Assembly: GCF_000384315.1 (NCBI RefSeq)
Contig: NZ_ARVW01000001.1
Span: forward strand, 7,051,001-7,115,000
Length of the DNA: 64,000 nucleotides
Reading direction: 5' to 3'
DNA from: Amycolatopsis nigrescens CSC17Ta-90
GTDB lineage: Bacteria; Actinomycetota; Actinomycetes; Mycobacteriales; Pseudonocardiaceae
In this document: positions 1 to 10,700 of the stretch, one piece after another
Numbering within the stretch: the stretch's first letter is position 1
Layout of the letters: each line of letters starts with the position of its first letter
The notes under the pieces: model-generated
What the model was told of the DNA's origin: nothing
Seen by the model: the letters and a program-made list of their open reading frames with translations, nothing else
Databases searched by the model: none
Program-made: the position numbers and the translations under genes

Positions 1-2
1 AG

Positions 3-2963
3 GTCACGCTGAACGCCTACGACCACGAGGACCTGCCGTTCGAACAGCTGGTGGAGGCATTGCGCCCGGAGCGCGACCTGGCGAGAACGCCGTTGTTCCA
101 GGTGATGTTCCTGGTCAACAACGTTCGTGCGGCCGGCTGGGACCTGCCGGGGGTGCGGGCGGAGGAGTACCCGCTGACGATCGGACTGGCGAAGTTCGAT
201 CTGACGGTGGCCTTCCTGGAAGGGCCAGAGCAACTCGAAGGCTTCGTGCGCTTCAGCACGGCGTTGTACGACCGGGACCGGATCGAGCGCATGTGCGGCC
301 ATTTGGGGAATCTGCTGGCCGCCGTGGTGGCGGATCCGGCCGTCCGGCTGTCCCGGCTGCCGGTTCTCGGCGAAACCGAGCGGCGGCAGCTGGTGCACGA
401 CTGGAACGACACGGCGGTGGCCTCGCCGTTGCCCGCCGGGATCCACGAGCTGGTGGAGGCGCGGGCCGCCGAACGGCCGGCTGCCGTCGCCGTCCTTGGC
501 AGCGCGGAAGAGAGCCTGACCTACGGCGAACTCAACACGCGGGCCAATCAACTCGCCCGCCACCTCCGGGAACTAGGTGCCGGTCCGGAGAACGTGGTCG
601 GCGTACTGCTTCGCCCGTCGGTGACGACCGTGGTGGTGCTGCTCGGCGTGCTCAAGGCCGGGGCGGCCTATCTCGCGCTCGACCCGGACCAGCCGGTACG
701 CCGGACCGGCTCGATGATCGACGGCGCGGGGGCCGGGTTCGTGGTGGCGGAGCGGGACACCGCCACCGGTCTGCCGCCCGGTTTCGGCGGTCGCCTCGTC
801 GTGCTGGACGACGGGCGCACGAGAGCGACCATTGAGACCATGCCCGGACACGATCCGGGTTTCCCGGTGCACCCGGACAATCTCGCCTACGTCATGTACA
901 CCTCGGGTTCGACCGGCGCGCCCAAAGGCGTTCTCGCCACCCATCGAAGCGTCGTGTCCCATTTGGCTTTCCTGCACCGCGAGTACCGGATCGGCCAGGA
1001 CGACACGGCCATCGCACTGGCGAATCCGGGATTCGACTCCTCGGTGCGGGAGATCTTCGGCACCTTGTCCTCGGGGGCACGCCTGGTTGTTCCACCGCCG
1101 TCGGCCGCCCGTGATCCGGCCGGTGTGGTGGAGCTGCTGAAGACGACCGGAGTGACCGTGCTGCCGAGTGTGGTGCCCTCGTTGCTGTACGAGCTGGCGG
1201 CGGTTCCGGTGGCGGACGGTGGGCCGGACGCGGTGCGCCTGGTGCTGTGCGCCGGTGAGCGGCTGCACGCCGCGCGCCTGTCCGGGCGCGGCTGGCTCGC
1301 CGGAAAGGTGATCAACCAGTTCGGTCCCACCGAAGCCACCATGACCTCGACCCGGCAACCGCTGCCCGCCACCGACGGCTGGACCTACCGGGTGGGTACG
1401 CCGAACGCGAACACCCGGGTTTATGTGCTGGACCGGGCGCTGGCGCCTTGCCCGGTCGGGGTGCCGGGAGAGCTGCTGATCGGCGGGACGGGGGTGGCCA
1501 GGGGTTACGCCGGGCGGCCCGGCCTGACCGCCGAGCGGTTCGTGCCGGACCCGTTCACCCCCGGCGAGCGCTTGTACCGGACCGGGGATCTCTGCCGCTG
1601 GTCCGCCGACGGGGTGCTGGAGTTCCTCGCGCGAACCGATCACCAGGTGAAGGTGCGGGGCGTCCGGATCGAGCCGGGGGAGGTGGAGACCCGGTTGCTC
1701 GCCCATCCCGCCGTGGCCGAGGCCGTGGTCGCCGCGCGCGACTCCGCTTCCGGTGACCATCGGCTGGTGGCCTACGTGGTGTTCGGGGGCGAGCAGTATG
1801 CGATATCCGAGCTGCGGGCCTGGCTCGGACAGGCGCTGCCCGCCCAGCTGATTCCCGCTGTGTTCGTGTTCCTGGACGCCCTTCCGCGGCTGCCGAACGG
1901 GAAGGTGGATCGTCGTGCGTTGCCGGCCGCGGAGCCGGCACGTGCGTCGGCCGGCCGGGAGTTCGTCGCGCCGCGGTCCCCGGTGGAGGAACGCGTGGCG
2001 GAGGTATGGCGCGGTGAACTGGGTGTCGGCCGGATCGGCGTGTTCGAGGATTTCTTCGAGCTGGGCGGTCATTCCCTGTTGGCAAGCCGGGTGGTGGCCA
2101 AGTTGACCGCGGCCGGGGTGCGGGTACCGCTGCGGGCGTTGTTCGAGGCGCCCACGATCGCCGGGCTGGCCATGCGATCGGCTGACGCGGCCGGTGCACC
2201 CGCCGTGCCGGGGCTCAGCGCGCTCAATGCCGGTCTGCCGGCGGTGACCTTGTACTGCGTGCACGACGGCGCCGGCGAGATCACCGGGTACCGGAAGCTG
2301 GCCCGGTTGCTGGAGCCCGACTGCCTGGTGGTCGGCGTCGAGTGCGATCGATCTCTCGCGGAGGCGGAACACTCGATCAGCTCGCTCGCGGCGAAGTACG
2401 TCGAGCGCCTGCGAAAACACCTGCCGCACGGGCCCTACGCGCTTTGCGGGTGGTCACTCGGCGGGTTGATCGCCTACGAAATGGCCCGACGGCTGGCGCG
2501 TTCGGGCGAGCGGGCCGGGCCGGTCTTCCTGATCGACGCGGCGGTGCCCGCGCCGGAGTCCGCGCGGCAGCGGCAGGCGGACCGGATCTTCGACGAACTG
2601 GTGACGTGGTGGGGCCGGAACGGTGAACTCGACGGGGCGAGCCCTGACGTCGTCGAGCGGCTGCGTGATCTGGGAATGGGCGAGGAGGCGCTGAAACTGG
2701 GCAGGACGGGGTTCACCGACCTGCTGCACCGAATGGCTTTGCTGCGGGCCGCCAAACGCGGGTACCGGCCGACGCCCGCCGATCTTCCCGTGACGGTGCT
2801 GCGGGCCGCCGACGGTTACTGGCCCGCCGAGCAGTTCGAGCAATGGCGTGCGCTCGCTCCGCGGACAGAGGTCATCGACCTACCTGGCGATCACTTTTCC
2901 GTGCTGAGATCGCCCGACCTGCAACTCGTGGCCGCGCGGCTTCGCGAGCGCCTGCGCGGGTGA
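3..2963 (+). CDS. Non-ribosomal peptide synthetase, terminal module (C-A-PCP-TE), 5' end missing
   Basis: This is the 3' end of an NRPS gene; the frame is open at the window edge, so the start lies outside. Counting residues from the ATG at position 51, the first ~120 residues are the tail of a condensation domain (DLPFEQLVE, TPLFQVMF). An adenylation domain follows, with YTSGSTGAPKGV near 282, a GPTE motif, YRTGD and LPNGKVDRRAL. A carrier domain has GGHSLLASR near 671, where Ser takes phosphopantetheine. The thioesterase has the nucleophile motif GWSLGG near 799 and the likely catalytic His in GDHFSVL near 946. Hand alignment to GrsA gives binding-pocket residues roughly D-S-R-V-L-A-Q-M-T-K, which I cannot assign to a substrate. 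A terminal TE means this is the last module, so the cluster extends upstream of the window. Confidence 0.95.
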   Translation, partial: VTLNAYDHEDLPFEQLVEALRPERDLARTPLFQVMFLVNNVRAAGWDLPGVRAEEYPLTIGLAKFDLTVAFLEGPEQLEGFVRFSTALYDRDRIERMCGHLGNLLAAVVADPAVRLSRLPVLGETERRQLVHDWNDTAVASPLPAGIHELVEARAAERPAAVAVLGSAEESLTYGELNTRANQLARHLRELGAGPENVVGVLLRPSVTTVVVLLGVLKAGAAYLALDPDQPVRRTGSMIDGAGAGFVVAERDTATGLPPGFGGRLVVLDDGRTRATIETMPGHDPGFPVHPDNLAYVMYTSGSTGAPKGVLATHRSVVSHLAFLHREYRIGQDDTAIALANPGFDSSVREIFGTLSSGARLVVPPPSAARDPAGVVELLKTTGVTVLPSVVPSLLYELAAVPVADGGPDAVRLVLCAGERLHAARLSGRGWLAGKVINQFGPTEATMTSTRQPLPATDGWTYRVGTPNANTRVYVLDRALAPCPVGVPGELLIGGTGVARGYAGRPGLTAERFVPDPFTPGERLYRTGDLCRWSADGVLEFLARTDHQVKVRGVRIEPGEVETRLLAHPAVAEAVVAARDSASGDHRLVAYVVFGGEQYAISELRAWLGQALPAQLIPAVFVFLDALPRLPNGKVDRRALPAAEPARASAGREFVAPRSPVEERVAEVWRGELGVGRIGVFEDFFELGGHSLLASRVVAKLTAAGVRVPLRALFEAPTIAGLAMRSADAAGAPAVPGLSALNAGLPAVTLYCVHDGAGEITGYRKLARLLEPDCLVVGVECDRSLAEAEHSISSLAAKYVERLRKHLPHGPYALCGWSLGGLIAYEMARRLARSGERAGPVFLIDAAVPAPESARQRQADRIFDELVTWWGRNGELDGASPDVVERLRDLGMGEEALKLGRTGFTDLLHRMALLRAAKRGYRPTPADLPVTVLRAADGYWPAEQFEQWRALAPRTEVIDLPGDHFSVLRSPDLQLVAARLRERLRG

Positions 2964-2991
2964 CATCGCGACTGGTTTACGCTGCGGCGCT

Positions 2992-3588
2992 ATGCTTCCT
3001 CCTGACGCCCTCGAGTCGCGGCGGCGGCAATGGCGGCGCTCGCCGGGCCGGGTCCTGCTCGTCGCACTGCTCGTCGTGGCCGCTCTGTTCCTGGCCTGGC
3101 GGGTCGTCGTCATCGGGTCACTGGAGGCACATTTCGGCAGCGGATACGACGACCGGCGGTTCGACAAGCTGGAGACGAAGTTCGAGCACGGGCAGGTGGC
3201 CTTCGCCGAGGCCGACGCTCGGATGCGGGAGGTGCTGGCCGCCCACCCGCAGGCCGAACGGATCAGCTGGATCCCGGCGCTGATCTGCGTGCGCGAGGCC
3301 GGCCGGGCCGAAGCCTGCACGCCGACGACTCCGCAGGACCAGGCGACGTATGAGGGTTTGCCAGGCGTCGACGTGGTCGTGCATCAGTCGAAAGACGCTG
3401 GGCGCGTGTTCTTCCGCTGCTACGGGGACGACCCGCCGCGTTACACGATCATGCACGCGTCCGACGGCACGGACGTGACGACGTACGCGGAGGACCGCGG
3501 GTTCCGGAGCACCCGGTCGCTGAAGCCGGGGTGGGCGGTCCTCGGACCGATCCCCGACCTGGATCGTGAGGATGATCAGTGGCAGTGA
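2992..3588 (+). CDS. Membrane-anchored protein of unknown function
   Basis: A 198-residue protein starting 28 nt after the NRPS stop, so it may be cotranscribed. A short basic N-terminus (RRRQWRRSPGR) precedes one hydrophobic helix at about residues 20-42, with the remainder predicted outside. The extracellular part has three cysteines (ICVREAGRAEAC, FFRCYG) and no motif I recognise. Its place after the NRPS could be accidental. It converges on the sulfatase gene, with about 150 bp of non-coding DNA between. Confidence 0.7.
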   Translation: MLPPDALESRRRQWRRSPGRVLLVALLVVAALFLAWRVVVIGSLEAHFGSGYDDRRFDKLETKFEHGQVAFAEADARMREVLAAHPQAERISWIPALICVREAGRAEACTPTTPQDQATYEGLPGVDVVVHQSKDAGRVFFRCYGDDPPRYTIMHASDGTDVTTYAEDRGFRSTRSLKPGWAVLGPIPDLDREDDQWQ

Positions 3589-3738
3589 TGATCAGTGGGC
3601 TCAGCCGGACGTCTCGAAGGTGCGTGCGCCTCGGTCTGGTGCCCAGGTGCAGTTCCGCCGCCTGCGTCGGCCACGTGAGGACGCCACCGCCTTCAGCCGC
3701 GGGGTGGCCAGGCGCTATTCCCGCCTGGCCAAACCGTT

Positions 3739-5247
3739 TCAGGGCAGGTGTGCGGCCGCGGCGCATTGGGCCGTGCCGCGGCACTGGGCGAGCCGGGTGA
3801 GCGTGTCGTGCAGTGCCGCCTGCTGCCCGGGGGACAGTGCCGGGTACGTGTTGTCCAGTTCGTAGGGGTCGCGCGCGCGGTCGTAGTACTCGCGTTCACC
3901 GGTGGTGTACTCGACGTAGTTCCCCTCGGTGGTGCGAATCGCGGTGTAGGTCGGCGGGTTTCCGCTTGCCGGGGCCTGCCGGTCGGGGTCGTGCTTGCCG
4001 TTGTTGGGGCCGTGGTGCTCGACCAGCGCCACGTTCTTCGCCGACGGCGCGGGATCTCCCCGCAGCAGGCCGGCGAAGCTCTGGCCGTCGACGTCGGGGG
4101 AGGGTGGTGCACCGGCGAGTTCGGCGAACGTCGGCCGCAGGTCGATGTTCTCGACCGTCTGATCCACCGTCCGCCCGGCGGGAATCCCCGGTCCGGCGGC
4201 GATCAGCGGGACGTTGACGTCGGTGCTGAACGCGGTCTGCTTGCCCTGCAGGAGCCCGTGCTGCCCGAGGTGGTAGCCGTTGTCCGAGCTGAAGACGATC
4301 TGCGTCCGATCGGCTTGCCCGGTGGCGGCGAGGGTCTGCTGGAAGCCGGCGAGCATGTCGTCCACGGCCTGCAGCGACTGGGCGCGCTTGCGGAACGCCG
4401 GATCCAGCGTGGCGAGCTGGTCGGGGGTCAGCGGCGGGCGCTGGCGCAGCCATTCGGGCTTGTCCGACCTGTCGGGCTCGTTGAACGAGGGATCACGCGG
4501 TGCGGTCAGGCCGGGGAACTCGTTGACGTCGCGTGGCGCCGGCGTCGACGGGGTGTGCGGCACGAACGGTGCGACTTCGAGGAAGAACGGCTCTCCGGTG
4601 GCGCCGCTGTGCCGGATGAAGTCGTTGCCCCTGCCGGCCAGTACATCGGTGAGGTAGTCCCCGGGTTCGTCGCCGTGCTCGACCAGGTTCCCGTTCACGT
4701 TGAGCTGGTAGTCGTATCCCGGGTAACCGTTGCCCGCCACCGCCCATTCGTGCCATCCCGGTGGCACGAACGGCCGGTCGCCGCCGAGCTTGTCGGCGGG
4801 CTGGTAGCCGTTCAGGTACTTGCCGAGGAATCCGGTCCGGTACCCGGCCTGCTGCAACTGCGTGCCGATGGTGTCCCGTTCCTGCTCGCGGTGGAACACC
4901 TCGAACCCGCCGTCCGGTGGCTTGTTGGTGAACACGCCGGTGTTGTGCGGGAACTTCCCGGTCAGAATCGAGGACCTGGAGGGACAGCACAGCGAGTCGG
5001 TCACCGTGAAGTTCGAGAACGTGACTCCCTGCTTCTGGAGCTGCTGCAGGTGCGGCATGAACCGCACCAGGCCCTGGTCCATGTCGTCGACGAGGACGAA
5101 CACGATGTTCGGGCGCTCCCCGGTGGAGGCGGGTCCGGCCGGCTCGGGGCCGGACCGGGCCCGCAGCGCACCACCGGCACATCCCGCGAGCAGCAGGCTC
5201 AGTGCGCAGACCAGGGCCACCAGCCGCGTTGACGTCATCTCGATCAT
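3739..5247 (-). CDS. Secreted sulfatase family lipoprotein
   Basis: A 502-residue type I sulfatase. The N-terminus has a hydrophobic stretch and lipobox LLAGC, so it should be a lipid-anchored exported protein. Metal-binding DD is at 54-55 (VLVDDMDQ). The formylglycine motif C-x-P-S-R is intact at 87-91 (CCPSR), so the active cysteine can be oxidised by a formylglycine-generating enzyme elsewhere in the genome. Further family motifs are GKYLNGY, SSDNGYHLGQHG and GKQTAFSTDVNVPLI. Family members cleave sulfate esters from carbohydrates or small molecules; the substrate is not evident here. A second in-frame ATG three codons in is equally possible as start. The gene stands alone on its strand. 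Confidence 0.92.
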   Translation of the reverse strand: MIEMTSTRLVALVCALSLLLAGCAGGALRARSGPEPAGPASTGERPNIVFVLVDDMDQGLVRFMPHLQQLQKQGVTFSNFTVTDSLCCPSRSSILTGKFPHNTGVFTNKPPDGGFEVFHREQERDTIGTQLQQAGYRTGFLGKYLNGYQPADKLGGDRPFVPPGWHEWAVAGNGYPGYDYQLNVNGNLVEHGDEPGDYLTDVLAGRGNDFIRHSGATGEPFFLEVAPFVPHTPSTPAPRDVNEFPGLTAPRDPSFNEPDRSDKPEWLRQRPPLTPDQLATLDPAFRKRAQSLQAVDDMLAGFQQTLAATGQADRTQIVFSSDNGYHLGQHGLLQGKQTAFSTDVNVPLIAAGPGIPAGRTVDQTVENIDLRPTFAELAGAPPSPDVDGQSFAGLLRGDPAPSAKNVALVEHHGPNNGKHDPDRQAPASGNPPTYTAIRTTEGNYVEYTTGEREYYDRARDPYELDNTYPALSPGQQAALHDTLTRLAQCRGTAQCAAAAHLP

Positions 5248-5346
5248 CCTTCGAGGTGCTGGGACAACGGCCCCGCCAGCACATCAACCCGGCACCCCGG
5301 CGGGCAACAGAGCGGCCCGGATTCTGAGCCGATACCCAGGTTCTGC

Positions 5347-6750
5347 TCAGCTTCCTGACCGTCCTGACAGGGGGAGACGAACCTCGAACCGGGCACCCCG
5401 CTCGGAGTCCAGCACGCGCACGGTGCCCTCGTGCGCCCGCGCGATCGCCTTGACGATCGCCAGCCCCAGCCCGGTCCCGCCGGTGGACCGGGACCGCGAG
5501 CCGTCCGCACGGTAGAAGCGCTCGAAGATCTTCTCCCGGTGCTCGGCCGGGATCCCCGGTCCCTCGTCCACGACCACGAGCACCGCGGTGGCGTCGTCGC
5601 CGTGCACGCTCACCCGGACCGGCGTCCCCGCTGCGGTGTGCTGCCGGGCGTTCGACAGCAGGTTGCCGATCAGCTGCCGGAGCTGGTGCTCATCGCCGGA
5701 GACCGGGACCGGCCCGGCGGCGAGCACCTCGACCGGGCGCCCCGGGTCCGCCGCGCGCAGGTCGGCCGCCGCGTCCTCGGCAAGCGCCGTGATGTCCACC
5801 TCGGTCCGGCCTGGCTCCGGGGTCTGGTCGAGCTGCGCCAGCAGGAGCAGGTCCTCGACCAGCCGCCCCATCCGTTCGCTCTCCGACTCGATGCGCCGCA
5901 TGGCGCGATCGAGCCGCTCGCCGTCGATCCGGTCACCTTCGCCGAAAGCACCGCTGCGGTACAGCTCCGCGTAGCCACGGATCGCCGACAACGGGGTGCG
6001 CAGCTCGTGCGACGCGTCCGCGACGAACTCCCGCAGCCGGTGCGTGCCGGCCTCCCTGGCCGCGAACGCGGTCTCGATCTGGTCCAGCATCTCGTCCAGC
6101 GCCGACCCCAGCCGGTCCAGTTCGGCGCCGCCCCGCTTCGGCTGCACCCGCGGCGTCAGGTCGCCCCCGGCGATCGCGGCGGCGGTCCGCACCATCCCGT
6201 CGACCGGCCGCATACCGCGCCGCACGAGCAGCCAGTAGCCCGCACACCCCAGCAGCAGCACGGCACCACCCGCGACCAGCACCAGCCGCACGGTCCGGGC
6301 CACCGCCGCGTCCACCTCGTCCAGCGGTGTCGCGAGCACGCGGAAGTTGCCGCCGGGCAAGGGGGTGGCCATGATCCGGTAACTCAGGTCCCCGGTCTCG
6401 GCCGCCACGGTGACGGGTTTGCGCAGCGTGCCCAGCACCGGCCTGACCGGCCCGTCGGGCAGCAGAGGCAGCGGGTCGGGGTTGGTGGCGAAACCGGCGG
6501 GAAAGACCAGCCGACGCTGGCCTTCCGGCGTGACCAGGAACTCGGCTCGATCGCGGTGCTCGAGCGGGGGCGGATTCGTGGCGGGCTGGGTGAACCAGGC
6601 CGGTTTCCGGGCGGCCAGTACGCGCAGCCGGTCATCAACGCCCTTGATCATCGAACTCCGGGCCGCCTCCACCGCGACCCAGCCCAGCACCGCCACCACG
6701 ACCACCAGCAGCGCGGCCGTGCCGAGGGTGAGCCGGCTCTTCAGCGACAC
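5347..6750 (-). CDS. Sensor histidine kinase, HAMP-HisKA-HATPase
   Basis: A 467-residue membrane kinase. Transmembrane helices lie at about 9-30 and 153-175 and bracket an extracytoplasmic sensor region. HAMP follows, then HisKA with the phospho-acceptor His in DASHELRTPLSAI near 250, then the ATPase domain with N box NLLSNARQH, DEGPGIP and GGTGLGLAIVKAI. The start lies 3 nt beyond the stop of the response regulator, so the two are cotranscribed. Organisation resembles the TcrY/TrcS/MprB-type kinases of actinobacteria. The signal is unknown. Confidence 0.95.
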   Translation of the reverse strand: MSLKSRLTLGTAALLVVVVAVLGWVAVEAARSSMIKGVDDRLRVLAARKPAWFTQPATNPPPLEHRDRAEFLVTPEGQRRLVFPAGFATNPDPLPLLPDGPVRPVLGTLRKPVTVAAETGDLSYRIMATPLPGGNFRVLATPLDEVDAAVARTVRLVLVAGGAVLLLGCAGYWLLVRRGMRPVDGMVRTAAAIAGGDLTPRVQPKRGGAELDRLGSALDEMLDQIETAFAAREAGTHRLREFVADASHELRTPLSAIRGYAELYRSGAFGEGDRIDGERLDRAMRRIESESERMGRLVEDLLLLAQLDQTPEPGRTEVDITALAEDAAADLRAADPGRPVEVLAAGPVPVSGDEHQLRQLIGNLLSNARQHTAAGTPVRVSVHGDDATAVLVVVDEGPGIPAEHREKIFERFYRADGSRSRSTGGTGLGLAIVKAIARAHEGTVRVLDSERGARFEVRLPLSGRSGS

Positions 6751-6753
6751 GCG

Positions 6754-7476
6754 CTAGTCCTCGCGAAGGGTGTAGCCGAACCCGCGCACCGTGCGGATCA
6801 GCGAGGCGCCGTCCGGGCCCAGTTTGCGGCGAAGGTAGCTGATGTAGGTCTCCACGATGGACGTGTCACCACCGAATTCGTACTGCCACACGTGCCGCAG
6901 GAGCTGCTGCTTGGTCAGCACCTCGCCCTGGTGCACCGCGAGGTAGCGCAGCACCGAGTACTCGGTGGGGGACAGTGCCACCTCCGCGTCGCCCACCCGC
7001 ACGCCGGGCCCGTCGAGGTCGATCCGCAACGGCCCCGAGTGCACCGTCCGGTCGCCGCCGCGCCGCATCGCGGGACTGCGCCGGAGAACGGCGTGCACGC
7101 GCAGCGCCAGTTCCTCGAGGGCGAACGGTTTGGTGAGGTAGTCGTCGCCTCCCTCGGCGAATCCCGCGCGCAGATCGGCGCGATCCTGCCGGGCGGTCAG
7201 GAAGATCACCGGCACCTGGTTGCCATCGGCGCGCAACCTGCGGCACACCTCGAACCCGTCCAGATCCGGCAGGTTGACATCGAGGATCACCAGGTCCGGA
7301 GGTCTTTGCGCGACCTCTCGCAACGCTCCAGCGGCGGTGGTCACGGACTCGACCTGGTAGCCGACGAACCGGAGGGCGTCGGTGAGCAGGTCGACCAGCA
7401 CGCTCTCGTCCTCGACGACGAGCAGCCGCGCCGGGCTGCCGTCCGCCCGGTGCGCGACGGCGACCGCGTCCCTCAA
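6754..7476 (-). CDS. OmpR/PhoB-family response regulator
   Basis: A receiver domain (LLVVEDESVLVDLL, phospho-Asp in VILDVNLPDLDG, conserved Lys in YLTKPF) is followed by a winged-helix DNA-binding domain ending VRGFGYTLRED. I chose a TTG start at 7476 because GGAGG sits 7 nt upstream, giving 240 residues. The frame stays open to a GTG at 7533, which would add 19 residues unlike the family N-terminus. First gene of an operon with the kinase just downstream. Confidence 0.93.
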   Translation of the reverse strand: MRDAVAVAHRADGSPARLLVVEDESVLVDLLTDALRFVGYQVESVTTAAGALREVAQRPPDLVILDVNLPDLDGFEVCRRLRADGNQVPVIFLTARQDRADLRAGFAEGGDDYLTKPFALEELALRVHAVLRRSPAMRRGGDRTVHSGPLRIDLDGPGVRVGDAEVALSPTEYSVLRYLAVHQGEVLTKQQLLRHVWQYEFGGDTSIVETYISYLRRKLGPDGASLIRTVRGFGYTLRED

Positions 7477-7692
7477 CGTCCGGCCTCCTTCCCCGTGGGC
7501 GCCATCCTCGCAGACCTGGCGCTCGGTTGACACCGGAGTTTCTCCCGGTTCCAGGACTCAGAACTGTCCACATTGGTCAAACCCGGTGGTTGCCACGGCG
7601 GCGGCAATCCGGTAAAGCTGGCTGGCAGTTGCACGTCCTCTTGATTCCGCATGACGAGACCCGTACCACGACGATCACCTTGCCCTGAATTC

Positions 7693-7706
7693 TGACAACG
7701 TTGTCA
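7693..7706. promoter_or_regulatory. Perfect palindrome TGACAACGTTGTCA, LacI-type operator candidate
   Basis: A 14-bp perfect palindrome with a central CG ends 3 nt before the Shine-Dalgarno GAGGTGGAG of the discoidin-domain gene. Palindromes of this form are typical operators of LacI/GalR-family repressors in actinobacteria. No LacI gene is in the window, so the regulator would act in trans. Seen directly; the regulator family is inferred. Confidence 0.65.
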
Positions 7707-7723
7707 TCGAGGTGGAGAACCCC

Positions 7724-10700
7724 ATGAGCATTGAGCCTTCTCGGCGGAGAGTTCTGCAAGCGTTCGGCGTGGGCGGGCTCGCGCTGGTGGCCACCGGGCT
7801 GGTGTCACCGGGCGCCGGGGCCGGAGAGACCGCGGAGTGGGGCGGGGAAGCCCCGGACGACGTGGCGGCGACGTACCAGGCGGTGCTGCTGCGGCACACA
7901 CGCTGGGCCGAGCAGCAGTTCGACCAGGGCGCCGGAATCTATCCGGCCAAGGACTTCACGTTCGCGGTCGTTCTCGGCAACGCGGTTCTGCTGACCCGCG
8001 ACGGCTACGACGCGGCGGCCGCGGGGGTCGAGCGCGACGTGCTGCACCGGCACACCATCGACACGATCCGGCACTTCGCCCGGTCGAATCTGGTGACCGG
8101 CGGGACCGAATGGGGCCGCCGGCTGTTCTTCGACACCACGTTCCAGTCCTACTTCCAGCTCGCCGGCCGGCTGTTGTGGAACGACCTCGACGCGGCCACC
8201 AGGGCGAACCTGAACGAGATCGCGAGCGGCCAGGCGGCCTACACCGCGGGGCTGGGTACCAGCGACGACCCGATGTCCGGCGACTGGACGCCGCGCGGAC
8301 TGTCCGGCGGGTACGTCGGCGACACGAAGTTGGAGGAGATGGGCGTCTACACGCAGGCGCTGGCCCCGGGCATCGCCTGGGCGCCAGGGGATCCGCGAGC
8401 CGCCGCGTGGCGAGAGCGGTTCGGCAGGTGGAGCCGCAACGAGGCGGGTCTCCCGCCCGCGGACCTGGCCAACCCTCGGGTGGTGGACGGCGTGCCGATT
8501 TCGGCCAACACCGCGGAGAACCTGTACGACACGTTCCTGGTCGAGAACCACGGTTCGTTCGGCCCGCACTACCAGGAGGAGCTGTGGCGTACGTCCGGGC
8601 GCAACGCCCTGCACTTCCTGCTGGCCGGGCAGCCACTGCCGGAAGTGCTCACCGCGCAGCCGAACGGCGAACGACTCTGGCACACCATGCTGCTGATGGC
8701 GAGTGACGCGGGCGAGCCGCTGATGCCGATGGTGGCTGACCGCGAACACCTCTACGGACGCGACGTCCTCCCGCTCGCCTTCCGCGCTCAGGTACTCGGA
8801 GACCGTTACGCCGCACGGGCCGAGGCGCAGCTGGCCGCGCGTCTTCAGCCGTACCAGGCCTATTCGCCGGTTGATCGGCTCACGAAGTTCTCCGGAGAGC
8901 CGAAGTACGAGCCGGAAGCCCGCGCGGAGATCGCGATCAGCTACCTGCTGCACGAATGGCGCGCGAGCCACGGTGGACCGGTGCGGCCGGTGAGCCAGGC
9001 GGAGTTCGACGCTTATGCGGTGGGCACTCGTGATTTCGGTGCGGGGCCGGGATTGCTGGCGCACCGGACGTCGACCGCGTGGGCCGCGGCGGTGAGCAAA
9101 CCGGGCTACACCAAGTTCGCCTGGCAGCCGCACCACGACGACTGGTTGTTCGGTGTCAGCGGTAGCACGCCGATGTTCCTGCCGTCGACGGCGTTGAAGG
9201 TGGTCGAGCGGCACACCGCGTCCTGGACGAAGGTGCGCGACGGTTTCGACGGGACCGCAACCGTATTGAAGTTCGACCACGGCTACGCCGGCTTCGCCAC
9301 GCTGCCTTCGGGTGCTGCGGTCTACGCGACGACCGGCCTGGCGGCAGGCGAGGGCGCCGTATCGGTCTACAACCTCGATATGCCGGGAATGCCGGGGCTG
9401 ACCGGCAGTCGCACCTACCGCACAGCCGAAGGCGCGGTCACCGTCCCGATCACTCCAACGCCCCCGGCAGGAGGCCGGACCGATGAAGTTGCTTTCCCCG
9501 CTGTGACAGCTCGGTACGTTCGGATGCTCGGTGTTCGGCCCGATCCGACGTACGGCTATTCGTTGTGGTCCTTCGAGGTCCGCGACGGCATGCGCGGAAC
9601 GGACCTCGCCAGGGCGGGTACCGCATCGGCTTCGTCCGTCTCGCCGGACAAGGAGGCGAAGTACGCGATCGACGGCAACACGAACACCCGCTGGGCGGTG
9701 TCCACAGCGGACCGTGCACGCGCGGACAGTTGGCTCGCCGTCGATCTTGGCTCACCGAGGGGATTCGACCGGGTGAAGTTGGCGTGGGAAGCCGCAGCAG
9801 GGCGGCGCTACCGCATCGAGACCTCGTCGGACGGCATCGCCTGGACCGCCGCCGCGACCTACCCGCCACCGGCGGTCAGCACCACAGGTGGCTGGCTCGA
9901 TGTCGATGGGCGCGCCGGATTCACCGTGACCGGTTCACCGAACCCGATCACCGTCACCGGTGACCAGATCATGCTTTCCGACGGCAGCACGGCCCCACTG
10001 CAAGTCGAATGCCACCCGGACCCTCGCACGCTGCCGGTGGCGGCGCCGAGGCCGGCCGCCGACCTCGCCGCGGTGCGCACTTCGGTCCTCGACGGACATC
10101 TCGTCCTGCTCAACCTGTCCGGCTCGGCCGCGAAGGCGACTGTCGCGCTACCCGCGACCGCGGGCGTGGTCTCGCTTTACCGAGGCGACCAAGTGACCAC
10201 AAAGGACGGTAGCGCGTTGACCGTGTCGCTTGGCGCCGCGGAAGGGCGGGTCGAACCGGCGTGGTTCACCGTTCGGGTTGCCGCGGGAAAGACCGGTCTG
10301 CGGGCCTCGGTCGTCGACGCCGCCACCGTTCGGTTCACCGCGCCTGCCGGGGCGCCGGTACGGCTGCGGGTACAACCCGTCGGTGAACGTCCGCGCCAGA
10401 TCGCGATTCCCGGCGGCGGCACGGTCACGGTCACCGCACGCACGACCCGACCCTACCCGCTGGAGGACCTCGCGGTGGGGGCCACCACGTTCCCGGCCGA
10501 GCCGCTGCCCCCGGGGATGTCCGCACCGAGCGCGGCGGTCGATGACGACGAACGGACTTCCTGGCGTCCGGGAACCGACGGCCGGATGGTCGTCGATCTC
10601 GGCGCGGTCCGACCGCTCGGCCAGGTCGAACTCACCTGGACCGGTGGCCGGGCGCCGGACGTGACCGTCGAAACCAGCGTCGACGGGCGTACTTACGCAC

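Noticed and set aside
573..2429. 618-codon minus-strand open frame inside the NRPS gene
   Set aside because: Antisense frame produced by high third-position GC; no domain, ribosome site or composition like a real protein.
5431..7530. 699-codon plus-strand frame over the kinase and regulator
   Set aside because: Antisense to two clearly recognised genes; sequence is Arg/His/Gln-rich low complexity.
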